A DNA stretch of 64,000 nucleotides from Chaetomium olivaceum (lineage: Eukaryota; Ascomycota; Sordariomycetes; Sordariales; Chaetomiaceae): the NCBI GenBank assembly GCA_039881045.1, contig JAYWVB010000015.1:124001-188000 (forward strand), written 5' to 3'. The notes under the pieces were generated by a model. That model was not told where the DNA came from. It ran no database searches and saw nothing but the letters and a program-made list of their open reading frames with translations. The translations under genes and the position numbers were made by a program. Below are positions 1 to 11,325 of the stretch, piece after piece. The stretch's first letter is position 1, and each line of letters opens with the position of its first letter.

Positions 1-1025
1 CTATAGCCAAACGCCTCATCTATGGGAGTGGAGTAACTGTCATCCAAAAAATGATATGGGTATGTGATTCAGGGGCTTAAACTATCGTCATGCCATTTAT
101 CGATAATATATTCTGATGCGAAAGTTGGCAAAAAGATCGAAAAAATATTGCACGACCCAACTTGGATCGAACAAAGAGGCTGTGGTCATTTGCCAGACCC
201 GGCGGGATATGTCTTCCGGCTGAGGGGGGATTGACTAAGGTAGGTTCACATCCCAACCACGGCACCAGAAACTCCCACAACGCAGGATGTATGACCTAGC
301 TTCGATTATCGTCAGCGGGTTATCACCCGCCCCCGGAAATAACAGTGACGGAAACTCGACGCTGTGGTCAAGGCCAGATTTTAACTCAGTCATGCTGAGC
401 GCTTGGAACGGCTTCTTTAGCAATAGCAGACTCATCATGGACCGATTCGATTACATTTCCATGTTTCCAAGTCAATAGTACATACGGTTAAGGATATTTA
501 TCAACTCAAAAAAGCATGATACCAGTTTAGCCGCTGCAAATTACATTCAGTCTTTCATACAAAATCCCATCATATATGAAGCCTCTATGTTCATCAAGTC
601 ACCAGGGCTCTCATTTTCATAGTATTTGGCCACCTATAATTAGTGAGGAGCAACCCGTGACGCCGTTCTACTTCAAGTGCCCGCTTATCAAGTTGTGCTG
701 AGGCCTCGGATTCTACCATGTTAGCAAACAATCGTATAGCCATCGAGCCTCTTTACTAATTCACTTGTTGCCAGGTGCCTGTTTCCCACTTTAGCACCGA
801 CTATACTATACCTCGTGATAGGAACACAGACCATTGCGACGAGTGAGTCACAAAAATCATCCGAGCGTGAGCTTTCGTCTATAGATTCGAGGGCACCCTT
901 CCCACTTAATCTCGATCCTCCTTTGCCCCTTCTCAGCAAAAAGAAACACGAACAACCGACAAAAAGAAGCACCGACCCTTCGACAACCACCACAAACCCA
1001 GACGACAACACCGACTACAACCACA

Positions 1026-1160
1026 CCGTCGTCGATAACGTCACCGTCGATAACCTCGCCGTCGATAACCTCGTCGTCGATAACCTCGCTGTTGACAACC
1101 CCGACGACAACCACACCGCCGAAAATCACACCGCCGAAAATCACACCGCCGAAAATCACG
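1026..1160. repeat. Two adjacent 15-bp minisatellites
   Basis: About four degenerate copies of a 15-mer beginning gtcgataacctcgcc are followed by three near-perfect copies of the 15-mer cacaccgccgaaaat. Because the period is a multiple of three, the array stays open on both strands. On the plus strand it reads as VDNLAVDN-like units followed by HTAEN units, inside an open frame at 815-1249. That frame shows no family resemblance I recognise, so I treat it as a repeat that happens to be open rather than as a gene. Confidence 0.7.
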
Positions 1161-1669
1161 CCGACGACGAACGACGCCGACGCGGACCGACCGAACCAGC
1201 AGGTCTCAGAAGGGAACTGTCCAACCGTACCTCGCACTTAGTAGAGTGATACTCACTACCATTAGGCTGGTCCCTGGACTTCAGCAGCCAAGCTCGCAGA
1301 CCCCCACCATCCCTTCACAGGGATTCTGGGTCGCACGCACTCCATGGCTGGCTGCCTGAAAGGTTAATCTCACTAGTAAGGCGCCACCGGACTGCCCGGG
1401 CCCTCGACCGACCTCTCGGCCCGTGGCTCAGTGGAACGGGGTAGGCGGCCGTGCGTTCTGGGTAGGGTATGGATGTTTCGCTGCACTGCACTGGACGCAG
1501 CGCGCGCAGGCCGCCCGTCTAATTATGCCGGGGTACTGGTAATCGGGGACTTCGGGACCCCCGTGACACCATCCCCAGGTGCGTGCCGGTTGTAAACGGG
1601 GGCGACATCCCTTCCGAGTTCCTGCCCTGCTGAATCATCCGTTTCGCCTTCTCGACTGCCTAATTCGCT

Positions 1670-2040
1670 GGGCCTGACACCCGACACAATGCATCTTCCG
1701 TCATAGCTTATAACTTCGCGCAACGGTTCGTCAATTCTTCGCCTTGGCTCTGTGGGCTAACATTAGGTTTCATTCACTTGATCGCACCCTATTCACTTGG
1801 GTCTGGTATACAATGCACCGTGTATTCCATCACGACTTTATAACTTCACGGTTTGTCGATCCCTCGTCTTGCCTTGTGGGCTAACATTAGGTTGCACTCA
1901 CTTGATCACTCAATTGACCGGGTCTGACAAACAATGTACTGTGTGTTCGGTCATGATCTTATAATTTCATGGTTCGTCGATTCTCCGTTTTGGCTGTGTG
2001 GGCTAACATTAGGTTGTACACACTTGATCACCCTCATGAG
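1670..2040. repeat. Three-copy tandem repeat, unit about 123 bp
   Basis: The 16-mer gtgggctaacattagg recurs at 1752, 1876 and 1998, so the spacing is 124 and then 122 bp. Each copy also has a preceding 'cataacttc/ttcacggt/ttcatggttcgtcgat' block and a following 'cacttgatca' block. The copies differ largely by C/T and G/A transitions, as repeat-induced point mutation produces in many ascomycetes. The transition bias is my reading by eye and was not counted. No open frame spans the array. Confidence 0.75.
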
Positions 2041-2796
2041 ACTTTTTTTTCATTGCATGCTCGGGAGTACTCGGGCTGTGAGGAGAATTGAGTTGAGTGG
2101 GATTGTTGTGTGTTGCTCATAGTTTGATGATGGGTGTTGAAGTAATTTGTGTGTAGTGTACAGTCAGGTACTCCGTAGAACAGTAATCAATGATGTTGAC
2201 GTTCCCACCGGTTCGTGGCTGCTGATCCTTGCAGGTTTCACGTGTCTCTGATGTCCTGCAGCCGAGTCTTGGCCAGGCCTTTTATCCCCACATTTAGCTT
2301 AAGCCGAGCAAACCCCACCAACCCCACCAACCCCACCACTCCAAAGTCTTCCACCCGGACAGCAGTGGTAATTCTCTCAACGCTTGCTCTACCTAATCAA
2401 TCTCACTCCACCAAAGGCAAGATGCTCGGCGGGTCCAACCCACCACGCCAAGCGGGCGCCTGGGCCTTGTCACACTGTTGAATATGAGTAGTGTACGTAT
2501 TAGGTAGTGGGTAGGCCAACCCTAACAATGGGCGTCTTCTCGAACCTCTCGATTAATTACCTCTTTGTTCGCGTATGGGCATGTGTCTTCCAAATTTAGT
2601 GAATGAATTAACCTCGCCAAGTCTCCATCCAAAACATCAACAATACCGGAAACAGACAGCCCGGAGAACCTCGGCATTCTGTCGGTCAACCGCCCCCACG
2701 CCGCCCAGTGCTGTCTTCCCGATCCCCGCCTTCCGCTCATTACTTCCCCCTAAACCCGTCTTCCGTCTACTTGACTTCGCAAACCAGTAGTAGTAA

Positions 2797-4068
2797 ATGT
2801 CGGCCGACTTCTGGGCCGGCTACATCTCCGGCGCCGCCGGCATCATCCTCGGCAACCCGCTCGATGTGCTCAAGGTCCGCCTCCAAGCCGGCATCACCAC
2901 CCCAGCAGCCCCCTCCTCCATCACACCTCCCTCCGCCGCACCATCAACACCCCTCAGCTACAGCTATGCCCGCCCCTTTCTACTGGGCACCGCTGCCCCC
3001 GTCCTAGGCTACGGCGCCCTCAACGCGCTGCTCTTCGTGTCCTACAACCGCACCGAGGCCTTTCTCAACCAGCTCTCCGGATGCGACACAACAGGAGGCC
3101 AGGGCGGCCAGGCGCGCGGCACCAACCTGCTCACGACCTGGCTCGCCGGCGCCGTCGGCGGTCTCGCCACCTGGGTCGTCTCAACGCCTACCGAGCTGGT
3201 CAAGTGCCGCGCCCAGCTACAAATCCCCACCTCACCACCACCATCACCACCACCACCACCATCAACACACGCCTACCCAACCAGCCACACCCATAACCAC
3301 ACCACTTCTCCTCCACCTCCCATTTCCCATCCCCATCCCCATCCCCATTCTCTCCATCACCATCAACCTCAACCTCACCATCAGCCTCCTCCTCCTGGCA
3401 AATAACCAAACACCTCCTGCACCACCACGGCGGCCTGCGCGCCCTCTACGCCGGCGGCGCCGTTACCGCCCTCCGCGACACCATCGGCTATGGCTTCTAC
3501 TTCTGGGGCTACGAGCTCTGCTCGCGCGGCATGCGCCACTATATGGATCCCCCTCTGACCGTTATCGGTACGCCGGGGGATGGTGGTGGTGGTGGTGGTA
3601 TTGGGGGTAATGGGGGTGGTGGTGGTGGTGGTGGTGGTACTGCGGGCATGGAAGCGGCGCGGGTGCTGCTGTGTGGCGGGCTGGCGGGGATTATTACGTG
3701 GGCGAGTATCTTCCCGCTGGATGTGGTCAAGACGAGGGTGCAGACGCAGGTTTTGGGGGGTGGGGCTGATGCCGGAAGGGTTGCTGGGGAGAGGGGCGCC
3801 GCTCCTTGGTGGTGTTAGCGGTGATGCCCGTGTTGGCGGTGCTGGTAACGGGGGGAGGAGGCCGCTCGGGGCGTGGGAGGTGGCGCGCCAGACGTACCGC
3901 GAGGGTGGGGTGCGGCCGTTCTTTAGGGGTTTAGGGGTGTGTAGCGTGCGGGCGTTCATTGTGAATGCTGTGCAGTGGGCGGTGTATGAGTGGGTTATGA
4001 GGGAGTTAGGGCAGGGGAGGATGAGGGAAGTGCGGAAGGGTCAGGAGGCGGGGGTTGTTTATGCGTAG
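2797..4068 (+). CDS. Mitochondrial carrier (SLC25) family protein, frame broken twice
   Basis: A solute carrier of the inner mitochondrial membrane; the substrate cannot be read from the sequence. All three carrier signatures are visible: NPLDVLKVRLQ near residue 20, TPTELVKCRAQLQ near residue 132, and FPLDVVKTRVQTQ encoded near 3715-3750. The conserved closing helix AFIVNAVQWAVYEW is encoded near 3955-3995. The reading frame shifts twice. One shift is in a CA/CT-rich stretch between about 3297 and 3405, where no GT donor exists. The other is between about 3750 and 3860. The second could be an intron (3750-3879 would restore frame) but its donor is poor and it would remove expected residues. 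Proline/histidine- and glycine-rich inserts lie between repeats. If all bases are coding, the length is about 423 residues, longer than the usual ~300 because of the inserts. It resembles the acylcarnitine/amino-acid carrier branch more than the ADP/ATP carriers (inference). Confidence 0.8.
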
Positions 4069-6049
4069 ATCCCCGCCTAGGGATGTATAGAGGGGGGCAA
4101 GCGGATGCATCGGATACCCGGGGAGGGAGGTACTCTGCTTTTTGTGGAATCAGGCATGAATAGATGGTCAACATAGACCTCGTCATAGAGCAATCAATAC
4201 CATGATAAGGGACGTCCAATGCCCAAGTTCGCATTCTCTACAGGTTGGGTTAACACGGGCTGGACACTGTATCCAGAGACCAAGACGTTAGAGGCGGACA
4301 ACTGCCAGGAAAGCTGAATCGAACACAAACCCATTATTAACAACACAACAACAACGTAAAGAGTATGACGACCCATTTTGTGTACCATTATGGATGCTGT
4401 CTTCTATGTCCATGCCATGCCATTATGCACGCGGCCCACCCACAACGCCGGCGGTGGCCATGCACCCATCACCAATGCCCTCCAGCAGGATTATGACTGG
4501 TCCACACTAATGGCAGCCTCGCCAAATGCCTAGGCGTACCTCAAGTCCACCCGGGCCGACCACGTCCAAGCGGGGTCATGCCACAACCAAGGTATTAAAA
4601 GGGGGAGCGCCTCTATCCACAAGCAGGCCGTCCACTGTCTGCCGTGTCGTTACACCAACGTTGGCTCCCAAGGCCGGACGGAGCCTATCGACAAGTTGCT
4701 TCCCCTCCCATATCATACCCACGCAATGATGCAATGCCCATGAGAAGATCCGTTCCCGCCGAGCAGTGCAGAAGGAAAACTTTAGAAACCACCCGATTAC
4801 GAAGAAACCATAACGCCTATCCGTCCTGTTCTCTACCACGCGCAAAGGAAGTATGCCGCTGTATCCATCCGAGTGCCTTGCCTAGGTGCCCAGCGCGGCC
4901 CCTCCGCCGCTCCAAACGGGAAGAGGTCCAGCCAAAGGCCGCAACAAGAAAAACAAAGATTCTCCAGCCCAGACCACACCCCCACTTGACGAGGTATCCC
5001 ATCCCATCCCAATCAGATGCGTAAAAAGAAAAAAAGAGGAAAAAGGGAGAAGAAAAGAACAAAAACCCAGATATGCAGGGGTATCTCCCAACCGAGTGAC
5101 GCCAAATGCCGCGCGCCCTCCCACTTGATGCATTACCCCACTCTATGCCATCTCCTCCCATCGCCCAGGCCGCCCTTCGCATGGCCAAATGTTGCGTCCC
5201 TTTCTCCGTATTCCGACCATGTGTAAGAGACACAGAGAGTGAGGAAGACCGAGAACCCAATGGATCGGTGAGGAACAGGAAAGTAAGTGTGGTCATCAAC
5301 GTCGTCCCGCGCTTGGATCGTGCTCCAACCAAACCTGCCGTGTGCATGCATTGCATGCGCCACTTCAAGATCCTTTCCCAACTACACCAGTCGGCTATTG
5401 AATGCTGTGGTCATCATCAATCATTAGTCGTAATGCTTTTTTTTTGTGGTTTTCTGTGTGTATTGCGAGCTGTGTTTCGGTTTTGCCGCGAAAAAGCGGA
5501 CAACTCGGTGTTGTTGATTTTGCTGAGTTAACGTCTCATCTGGCGTCGTCCGCGGAGCGGTAGGACGAATTTGACCGGGTAGCAAGAGCAGCTAAAGTGC
5601 CGGGTGGCTCATTGCTTCAGTTTGAAACGGTCCGATATTGTCTGTTGAGAGCGAGTGTCGAGAGTCGATCAGAATGTGCCGAAGGAACCGTCGAGGGAAC
5701 ATATTGATCGAAGCTCTCGTAGCAAGCGAGTATGGTGGCGGTGAACCAAAATGTGCCGGTGTGTCGGCGCTGCATACGGTAAAATGAATAAGAAAAAAAG
5801 TGCATGAACTCGAAAAAGTGTCGAAAAGTCAAATCAAATAAAGTCGGGTTGTTGGTCAAAATTGCATACCAATGGTGGACGAGACAACGCTCGTCCAGAC
5901 AGCTGCATCAGACCCCGATCGAGTACCGAGAAGTAGAAATAAATGTGCCAGGCTGCGATTCGTAAAATCGCCGCCGCCAAAGTATGACAGGTGCCGAAAG
6001 CTGAGGTACCAACCCAGGACATGCGCTGCGATGTTGCTGAGGAGGGAGG
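4069..6049. other. Intergenic, convergent 3' flanks, no gene seen
   Basis: This lies between the 3' ends of the carrier gene and the NYN-domain gene. Open frames here overlap on both strands and show no family features. An A-rich purine tract at 5017-5060 and a poly-T run near 5441 are the only notable compositional features. Confidence 0.55.
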
Positions 6050-8392
6050 TTACTGCTCCAATGACTCGATGGTCATGTCAAAAAGCTCCTCGCAGAACGC
6101 GTCGAGCTCAACGATCTTGAATTGGTGGCCCCACTGCTCGGCAAACTCAGGCTCGCGCCAGGCAGACGAGATGTTGCGGCTCCAGCCGTACAGTTCAATG
6201 TTCCAGCCGTACGCAAGTACTCGCTCGATGTTCTTCTTGAAACCATCCGAGTACTGCGCCGTCGCAGCATCGCCCGTGGCGAGCACCATGGTCGCAGGCT
6301 TGTGGTCGATGACACTCTGAAGAATCTTGAGGTGGAGCAACTCGTCCACACCCTGCTCCCCATGCTTCATCGGTCCCACAAAGCAGTCCTCGCCTGAAGT
6401 GTCAGCTCCAGACGTGGGCGCATCCAGCTCGCGGGCTCCAGCCTTCGGCTTGCGCTTGCGCACAGGCGACGCGGGCTTGGGCACGCGTTCCAGGATGTTC
6501 ATCTCGTATTTGAGATCTTGGGCTTGGAGCATGTATCCAGGCCGGCGCTTGCTGTACGAGTTGGCCAGGGAACCTGCGACAACCCTCTTGGCGACATTTC
6601 GGTCGCGAGTGAGGATGGTGTCGAAGTTCTTGAACGAGAACGCCGGGGCCATGACACGTTTGTTGACGGGGATGCCCCGGCTCTCTTTCATGCTGTCATA
6701 GAAGCCGATGATGATGTTGGAGAGGTCAACAAAAATATGGACGGGGTTGCGCGCGACAGAACCCGAGAAGCGATCAGAACGCAGCTTGGCATCGTCCAGT
6801 TTCAAGTCGCCAATCTTATGACGAACATAACGCTCCTTCCCGCGCTTGGTGGTCCAGTACTTGGGAACCAGCTGATCGTTGCCGAACTTAGCAGCAACTT
6901 CGTAGCAGGTGAATCCTTTCCAGGGCTGCTCTTCAGCCAGCGGGTAGTTGCCGCTAGTCTTGGACTGCGGCGAGAACGGGCTCGTCGAAGGTTCTACCTT
7001 GGTTCCTTGGCTGACAGCGTCGTCGGCAACGTGTGTATCAACTGAATCGACTGCCGGAGACGGATTGAACGTAGTAACATAAGCGTGATTGGCTAGCATG
7101 CCGCTCAAGCCGGTAGGGACAGTGAATAAGGCTCGGCTCAAGCCGGCGCCAAGGTGGCCTGCAAAAGTCTGAGGGTGACTCAGATAGGAGGCAGGCGTCG
7201 GGGTCGCCACATCGGATTCGTCCTTGAGGCCCAGCTCTTCAGCGAGGCAAGTGGGAAGCAGCGCGACACCGCCATCTGCTTCGTCCAGAAAGCCAATCTC
7301 GGAATCAAGGTCCGGCGATGACGGGCTTTCGCCAGCCGAGCAACTAGGGCTATTCCAATGAGTGGAGTCCGACGAGGTTTCGCTGCCGTAGTCCGGGACG
7401 GAGCTGCCGGGAGACATGAACTTGGTAGCAAGCTTTTGCTGCGGAGTTGTGCTGTTGTCTTCCGACTCGCTGGAGTTGGAATCAGAGTCCTGAGAAACTG
7501 TCTTGATGAATGGGTCGTTTGCCGGCGCAGGACCGACAAACTGGCGAAAGAACGAGGTGTCAAGGGCTACGCCTTGCATTCGCTTTCTGCGGAAGTTCTG
7601 GCTAGTAGTGGTGGAATAACCTGCGTCACTGGTTGCTGTCTCATCCATTGAGTTGTACGCAGGAAGGTCGTCATTCCCACTACTGGTCTGCTCCGGCGAG
7701 CCCGGAATTCGGTTGCCACCCAGCAAACGTTGGTCCCTGGCAGCCTTCCAACGCGCCATGACTTTGGCACCCGCAGAGTCGAGGACCATGTCGGAAACGC
7801 GCTTCGCAAGCTTCTCAGCGGGCGGGCCGTCCATGCCTTGAAGAAGCGCGCCAGATAAGGCCAGAGCAGCCGCGCCGTCTGCCTTGTCATGTACGTCCTC
7901 GATTTCGTTGAGCAGCTCGAAACGGCGCGCCTCGGATCGTTGGTAGTTGGGCGACCGCATCATCTCAATCACGTCGGGGTCAAGGCGATCGACTTCATCC
8001 TGAATCGTCTCGAGCTTCACCGTGTCATTTGGGCCCTCCTCTAGGCGAAACTGTTGGGCGGGGCCGGTGAATAATTGCGATCGATCCTCATAAGAGAGCT
8101 GCGTCAGGTAGTACGAGTGAATCGGATGGTCAAGGGAACAGGCACGAGACCACTTGGCAAGGAGGTCGAAATCCGCACCGAGGCGGCGGCCCTCGTGCTC
8201 GGCACGGCCGAAGTAGGTTTTCGAAGCCATATTGTTTTTGTCATCAATTGAAGAAGCGGAAATTGGAATGTCGAGAACTGTCGAGTTTTGATTCGGGTCG
8301 CGGAAATGGTGACTTGGGTCGCCAAAATGCAACATCGGATCGCGCGAAAATGGTCGAGTGGTTGCGAGAGTCGAGAAACCGGAAGCTGGCAA
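6050..8392 (-). CDS. Large NYN-domain (PIN-like ribonuclease fold) protein
   Basis: A single uninterrupted frame of 780 codons. The C-terminal part (about residues 548-775) looks like a NYN/PIN-like domain. An early strand has the acidic motif HIFVDLSNIIIGF, a later one has TMVLATGDAATAQYSDGF, and there is a final strand-helix around NIELYGWSRNISSAW. The Asp residues after hydrophobic strands are the expected metal ligands in this fold, so RNA cleavage or binding is likely but not shown. The N-terminal ~500 residues are mostly low-complexity and Ser/Asp-rich, with a helical block near residues 130-215. Start choice is uncertain: an internal Met at 8230 (followed by ASKTYFGRAE) would give about 726 residues, and the 54 residues before it look like translated leader. 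A Lys/Arg cluster (VRKRKPKAG) inside the domain may be a nuclear signal. I do not recognise a characterised orthologue. Confidence 0.75.
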   Translation of the reverse strand: MPASGFSTLATTRPFSRDPMLHFGDPSHHFRDPNQNSTVLDIPISASSIDDKNNMASKTYFGRAEHEGRRLGADFDLLAKWSRACSLDHPIHSYYLTQLSYEDRSQLFTGPAQQFRLEEGPNDTVKLETIQDEVDRLDPDVIEMMRSPNYQRSEARRFELLNEIEDVHDKADGAAALALSGALLQGMDGPPAEKLAKRVSDMVLDSAGAKVMARWKAARDQRLLGGNRIPGSPEQTSSGNDDLPAYNSMDETATSDAGYSTTTSQNFRRKRMQGVALDTSFFRQFVGPAPANDPFIKTVSQDSDSNSSESEDNSTTPQQKLATKFMSPGSSVPDYGSETSSDSTHWNSPSCSAGESPSSPDLDSEIGFLDEADGGVALLPTCLAEELGLKDESDVATPTPASYLSHPQTFAGHLGAGLSRALFTVPTGLSGMLANHAYVTTFNPSPAVDSVDTHVADDAVSQGTKVEPSTSPFSPQSKTSGNYPLAEEQPWKGFTCYEVAAKFGNDQLVPKYWTTKRGKERYVRHKIGDLKLDDAKLRSDRFSGSVARNPVHIFVDLSNIIIGFYDSMKESRGIPVNKRVMAPAFSFKNFDTILTRDRNVAKRVVAGSLANSYSKRRPGYMLQAQDLKYEMNILERVPKPASPVRKRKPKAGARELDAPTSGADTSGEDCFVGPMKHGEQGVDELLHLKILQSVIDHKPATMVLATGDAATAQYSDGFKKNIERVLAYGWNIELYGWSRNISSAWREPEFAEQWGHQFKIVELDAFCEELFDMTIESLEQ

Positions 8393-9422
8393 ACCACGGA
8401 ACGGCGACTCGGCGCGCGAAAACCGCGAGTGCGGTGGATTCGGTGGAAAATGAAGCCGGAGGTTCGTGTAATGCGAAGAGTGTGTGGTTATGTTGGGAAA
8501 ATCGGGAGGAGAAAAAGAGAAGGAGATGGTTTTGCCCTATCGCGGGTCGGTGTCGGTCGGTTTGAGGTTGGGCGATTGGGCGGGGGAAGAGAGAGAGGAG
8601 GCGGGAAGGTGTTCAGGTTCGCGAGGCGGGGTTTTGGGGGTTTAACTCGCGCAAAAGCATGTTCGATTTTTTGGGTGTGAGTTTATTATGCCTAGAAGGT
8701 AAAGGGCGCGAGGTCTAACGGTTATGCCCTGCGTGGTGGGCAAGAACCCAGATGGTTGTTTTGGGGTTCAATAGCAAAGCGGCGGGAACGCCAGGAGGTT
8801 GATGACTTGGCCAAAGTGGGGCCTTTTCGGCGTGACAGGCTGCCCAATCCTGGGGAAACCTGCAGAGCCGCAGAACCCCTGCGCTTCTCCCTCCTTTCAG
8901 CCCGATTCTCTTATTCTTGGCACGAAGCTGTTGCCTCAACTGAATTGCCACGTTTGCACCGCGTCTATTCAACGAATACAGCATGGCTATTGTTTTACAT
9001 TTCTGGGTAGCGGCGCAGATGACCGTGTTTCCGCATGTTCCACCGCATTTCACTCACGAACCAAGCATTGCGTCTCACCAATACAATCGTGGCAACACTT
9101 GCCCAACCTCCATTCAGGCTTGATGAAATTCGCCTGTCCCTGATTGAAATGGGGAAGACAATCTGCAACAACGCGGCCATTATCCCCCGCCAAATACAAC
9201 CACTGGTGTCTCGGTCGATAAGGCGCGCCTGCATTGACCGATACTCCCCTTGCGTCGTTTCTCTCCCCAACTTTTCATCCCAACTTCACATGCAGTGCCA
9301 ATCAATCACTGTGTTTGCGCCACCGCCCGCCAGCAAACGCAGCCCAGCCCCTTCACGCCCCATCAAGTGCGATTGTATTCACCTCAAGATCCCGACATCA
9401 AAAACATAACACGCGCAAAAAT
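8393..9422. other. Promoter side of the NYN gene, no gene seen
   Basis: This is the upstream region of the minus-strand NYN-domain gene. Its first ~250 bases are G/A-rich. No open frame here shows family features. Confidence 0.5.
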
Positions 9423-9492
9423 GCGTCAGCCGCGAATCGAACGCGGGGCCCATCGATGGCAACGATGGATTTTACCACTAAACCACTGACGC
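9423..9492 (-). tRNA. tRNA-Gly (anticodon GCC)
   Basis: On the minus strand the acceptor strands GCGTCAG and CTGACGC pair over seven bases. The D arm contains TGGTTTAGTGGTAA. The anticodon arm is CATCG-TTGCCAT-CGATG, giving anticodon GCC. The T arm is CCGCG-TTCGATT-CGCGG. The gene has no intron. An A5 run at 9417-9421 reads as T5 on the transcribed strand just after the gene and is the expected RNA polymerase III terminator. Confidence 0.95.
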
Positions 9493-10623
9493 AGGTGAAA
9501 TGACTCGTGAAGAGTTGGGATTCGGAGACGGTGTCTCCATTTTGTTTGTGGATCGGATGGCGTGTGCTCGGAGGGATTCTTATCCATGCGGGTCCCGGAA
9601 GGCCGGATGTCGGCAGTTGCCGGGGGTACCACGACCTCCCGACAGAATGGAAACGGACCGGGGGTCGATAGCCCGTTTCCGTTACCATTCCTGTTGATAC
9701 GCGCATCGTAAACCACCTGATTGGGGCGACCTATTGTCAGGTTAGCAATGGGATGATGTGCGGGATAATGCGGCTGCAATGGCCGGTTATTGTCATGGCA
9801 AACGCCTCGAGAAAGACCACGCAACCCTGTCGTCCACTTTGCCTCGATCGCATCGGGTGACACTGGGGGAAGGTTAGGTAGAAACCGAGACAGAGTTGCA
9901 TGACAAGAGCCCGTTGTCGCCTCGAGATGGAGAGCTTGTGACAGGCGGCTTGTTACATCTGTACTTGCGATGATGGGTACCTACGTAACAAGCATTCCTC
10001 GGTAGTGGCATGCTCGTAGCGAGCCAAGGGCTTCTTCGGTTGTACATACATATATACTACACTCTTAGGCTCTCCCTTCTCTTTAATTAATACGCTCTTC
10101 ATAGCGTCGAATGCCCTTAGTCTTTCTACAATTTACCACTATAGCCTCCACTGCAGTGTGATATGCTCTCGGATATCCTGGAACAGTCTGCCAGCCCTCG
10201 GTGTGGGTAGAAGTTTCAAAACCTTTCTTTTTACCTGCACCGTGCTGATCAGAAAATGTGAGACTTGCCCTACTCCGGTTTTGTGCGTTCACAGCTGGCG
10301 ACTAGCTTTCAGCCGATATCCCTGTCTCCACCAACGGGATGCTGCCAACAGTGCATGTCTTGTTCGTGGTGTACAAATCCTCCGCCGAACATACATCGGA
10401 TACAGCGCCAGGCGCGGTGCAGGGCAGTGATCTGCAACAGTACAAGGATATCTCAGCCAGCCTCTAGTCTTTGGGCATCATAATGGTCTCCATTAACTGG
10501 CGTACCAAAAAGAGGGTTATGAGAGCGGCTGAACCCCGCGATATTCTCTTCTAGCTTTCTCTCGACCATCTTCTACCGAACCCAGCCACGGCCACCTCAA
10601 CAGTATCTCTAACAAAGCCAACC
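9493..10623. other. Intergenic, no gene seen
   Basis: The region between tRNA-Gly and the glutathione S-transferase gene. Only short overlapping open frames are present. The final ~100 bases are C/T-rich and probably the 5' leader of the GST gene. Confidence 0.5.
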
Positions 10624-11325
10624 ATGGAGATCCAACAAAGCATCACACCTATCCAGCTCTGGGGCCGACGGGGCCCTAACCCCCCCAAGGTCACCATGCT
10701 CCTCGAAGAACTAGGCCTACCCTACGAACACATCCCCATCGACTTCAAAGACGTCAAGCAACCCGAGTACCTCGCCGTCAACCCCAACGGGCGCCTGCCC
10801 GCCATCCGCGACCCCAACAACTCAGACCTAACCCTGTGGGAATCCGGCGCCATCATCGAGTACCTCGTCGAGCGCTACGACACAGACCGCAAGATCAGCT
10901 TCGCCCCGGGCACGGCCGAGGCCTACCACACCAAGCAGTGGCTCTACTTCCAGGCGACCGGCCAGGGCCCTTACTTTGGCCAGGCTACGTGGTTCAAGAT
11001 GTATCATCACGAGAAGGTGCCCAGCGCCTTTGAGCGCTTCCGGACTGAGGTCAATCGGGTGTCGGGGGTTTTGGAGGGGTATCTGGAGTCGCAGCGGTCG
11101 AAGGCCGAGAAGGAGGGCGATGGGCCGTGGCTGGTGGGAGGCAAGATGACGTTTGCGGATATGGCGTTTATTCCGTGGTTCTGTTGGATGGATTGGATGT
11201 TGGATGAGGAAGAGTTCAAGTTGGAGGCATACCCCACGGTGAAGGACTGGTTGGACAGGATGCGCGCGTTGCCGTCGGTGAACAAGGTGCTCACCGATAT
11301 CAAGCCTGCGAACGCTAAGAAGTAA
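10624..11325 (+). CDS. Ure2-like glutathione S-transferase
   Basis: An intronless gene of 233 residues, a normal length for a cytosolic GST. The N-terminal thioredoxin-like domain spans about residues 9-90, with the fungal Ure2-type opening IQLWGRRGPNPPKVTMLLEE, the cis-Pro region NGRLPAI, and the glutathione-contact segment WESGAIIEYL. The C-terminal all-helical domain contains the N-capping motif MTFADMAFIPW near residue 175. The enzyme is expected to conjugate or reduce glutathione adducts in oxidative or xenobiotic stress. The Asn-rich prion-like N terminus of yeast Ure2 is absent, so a nitrogen-regulatory role is not supported. The start has a good context (accATGg). Neighbours are transcribed independently. 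Confidence 0.92.
   Translation: MEIQQSITPIQLWGRRGPNPPKVTMLLEELGLPYEHIPIDFKDVKQPEYLAVNPNGRLPAIRDPNNSDLTLWESGAIIEYLVERYDTDRKISFAPGTAEAYHTKQWLYFQATGQGPYFGQATWFKMYHHEKVPSAFERFRTEVNRVSGVLEGYLESQRSKAEKEGDGPWLVGGKMTFADMAFIPWFCWMDWMLDEEEFKLEAYPTVKDWLDRMRALPSVNKVLTDIKPANAKK

Larger units (their letters stand above)
1..2796. other. Gene-poor left flank with tandem repeats
   Basis: I see no protein with recognisable family features in this 2.8 kb. Its content is mainly the 15-bp minisatellite near 1.02-1.16 kb and the ~123-bp tandem repeat at about 1.67-2.04 kb, listed separately. A GC-rich stretch at roughly 1.39-1.53 kb is unexplained. The last few hundred bases are C-rich and probably form the promoter and 5' leader of the mitochondrial carrier gene starting at 2797 (inference from position). 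Confidence 0.6.

Noticed and set aside
8709..8775. tRNA-like words (aggtctaacggttatg and ggggttcaatagc)
   Set aside because: No cloverleaf can be folded; acceptor and anticodon stems do not pair.
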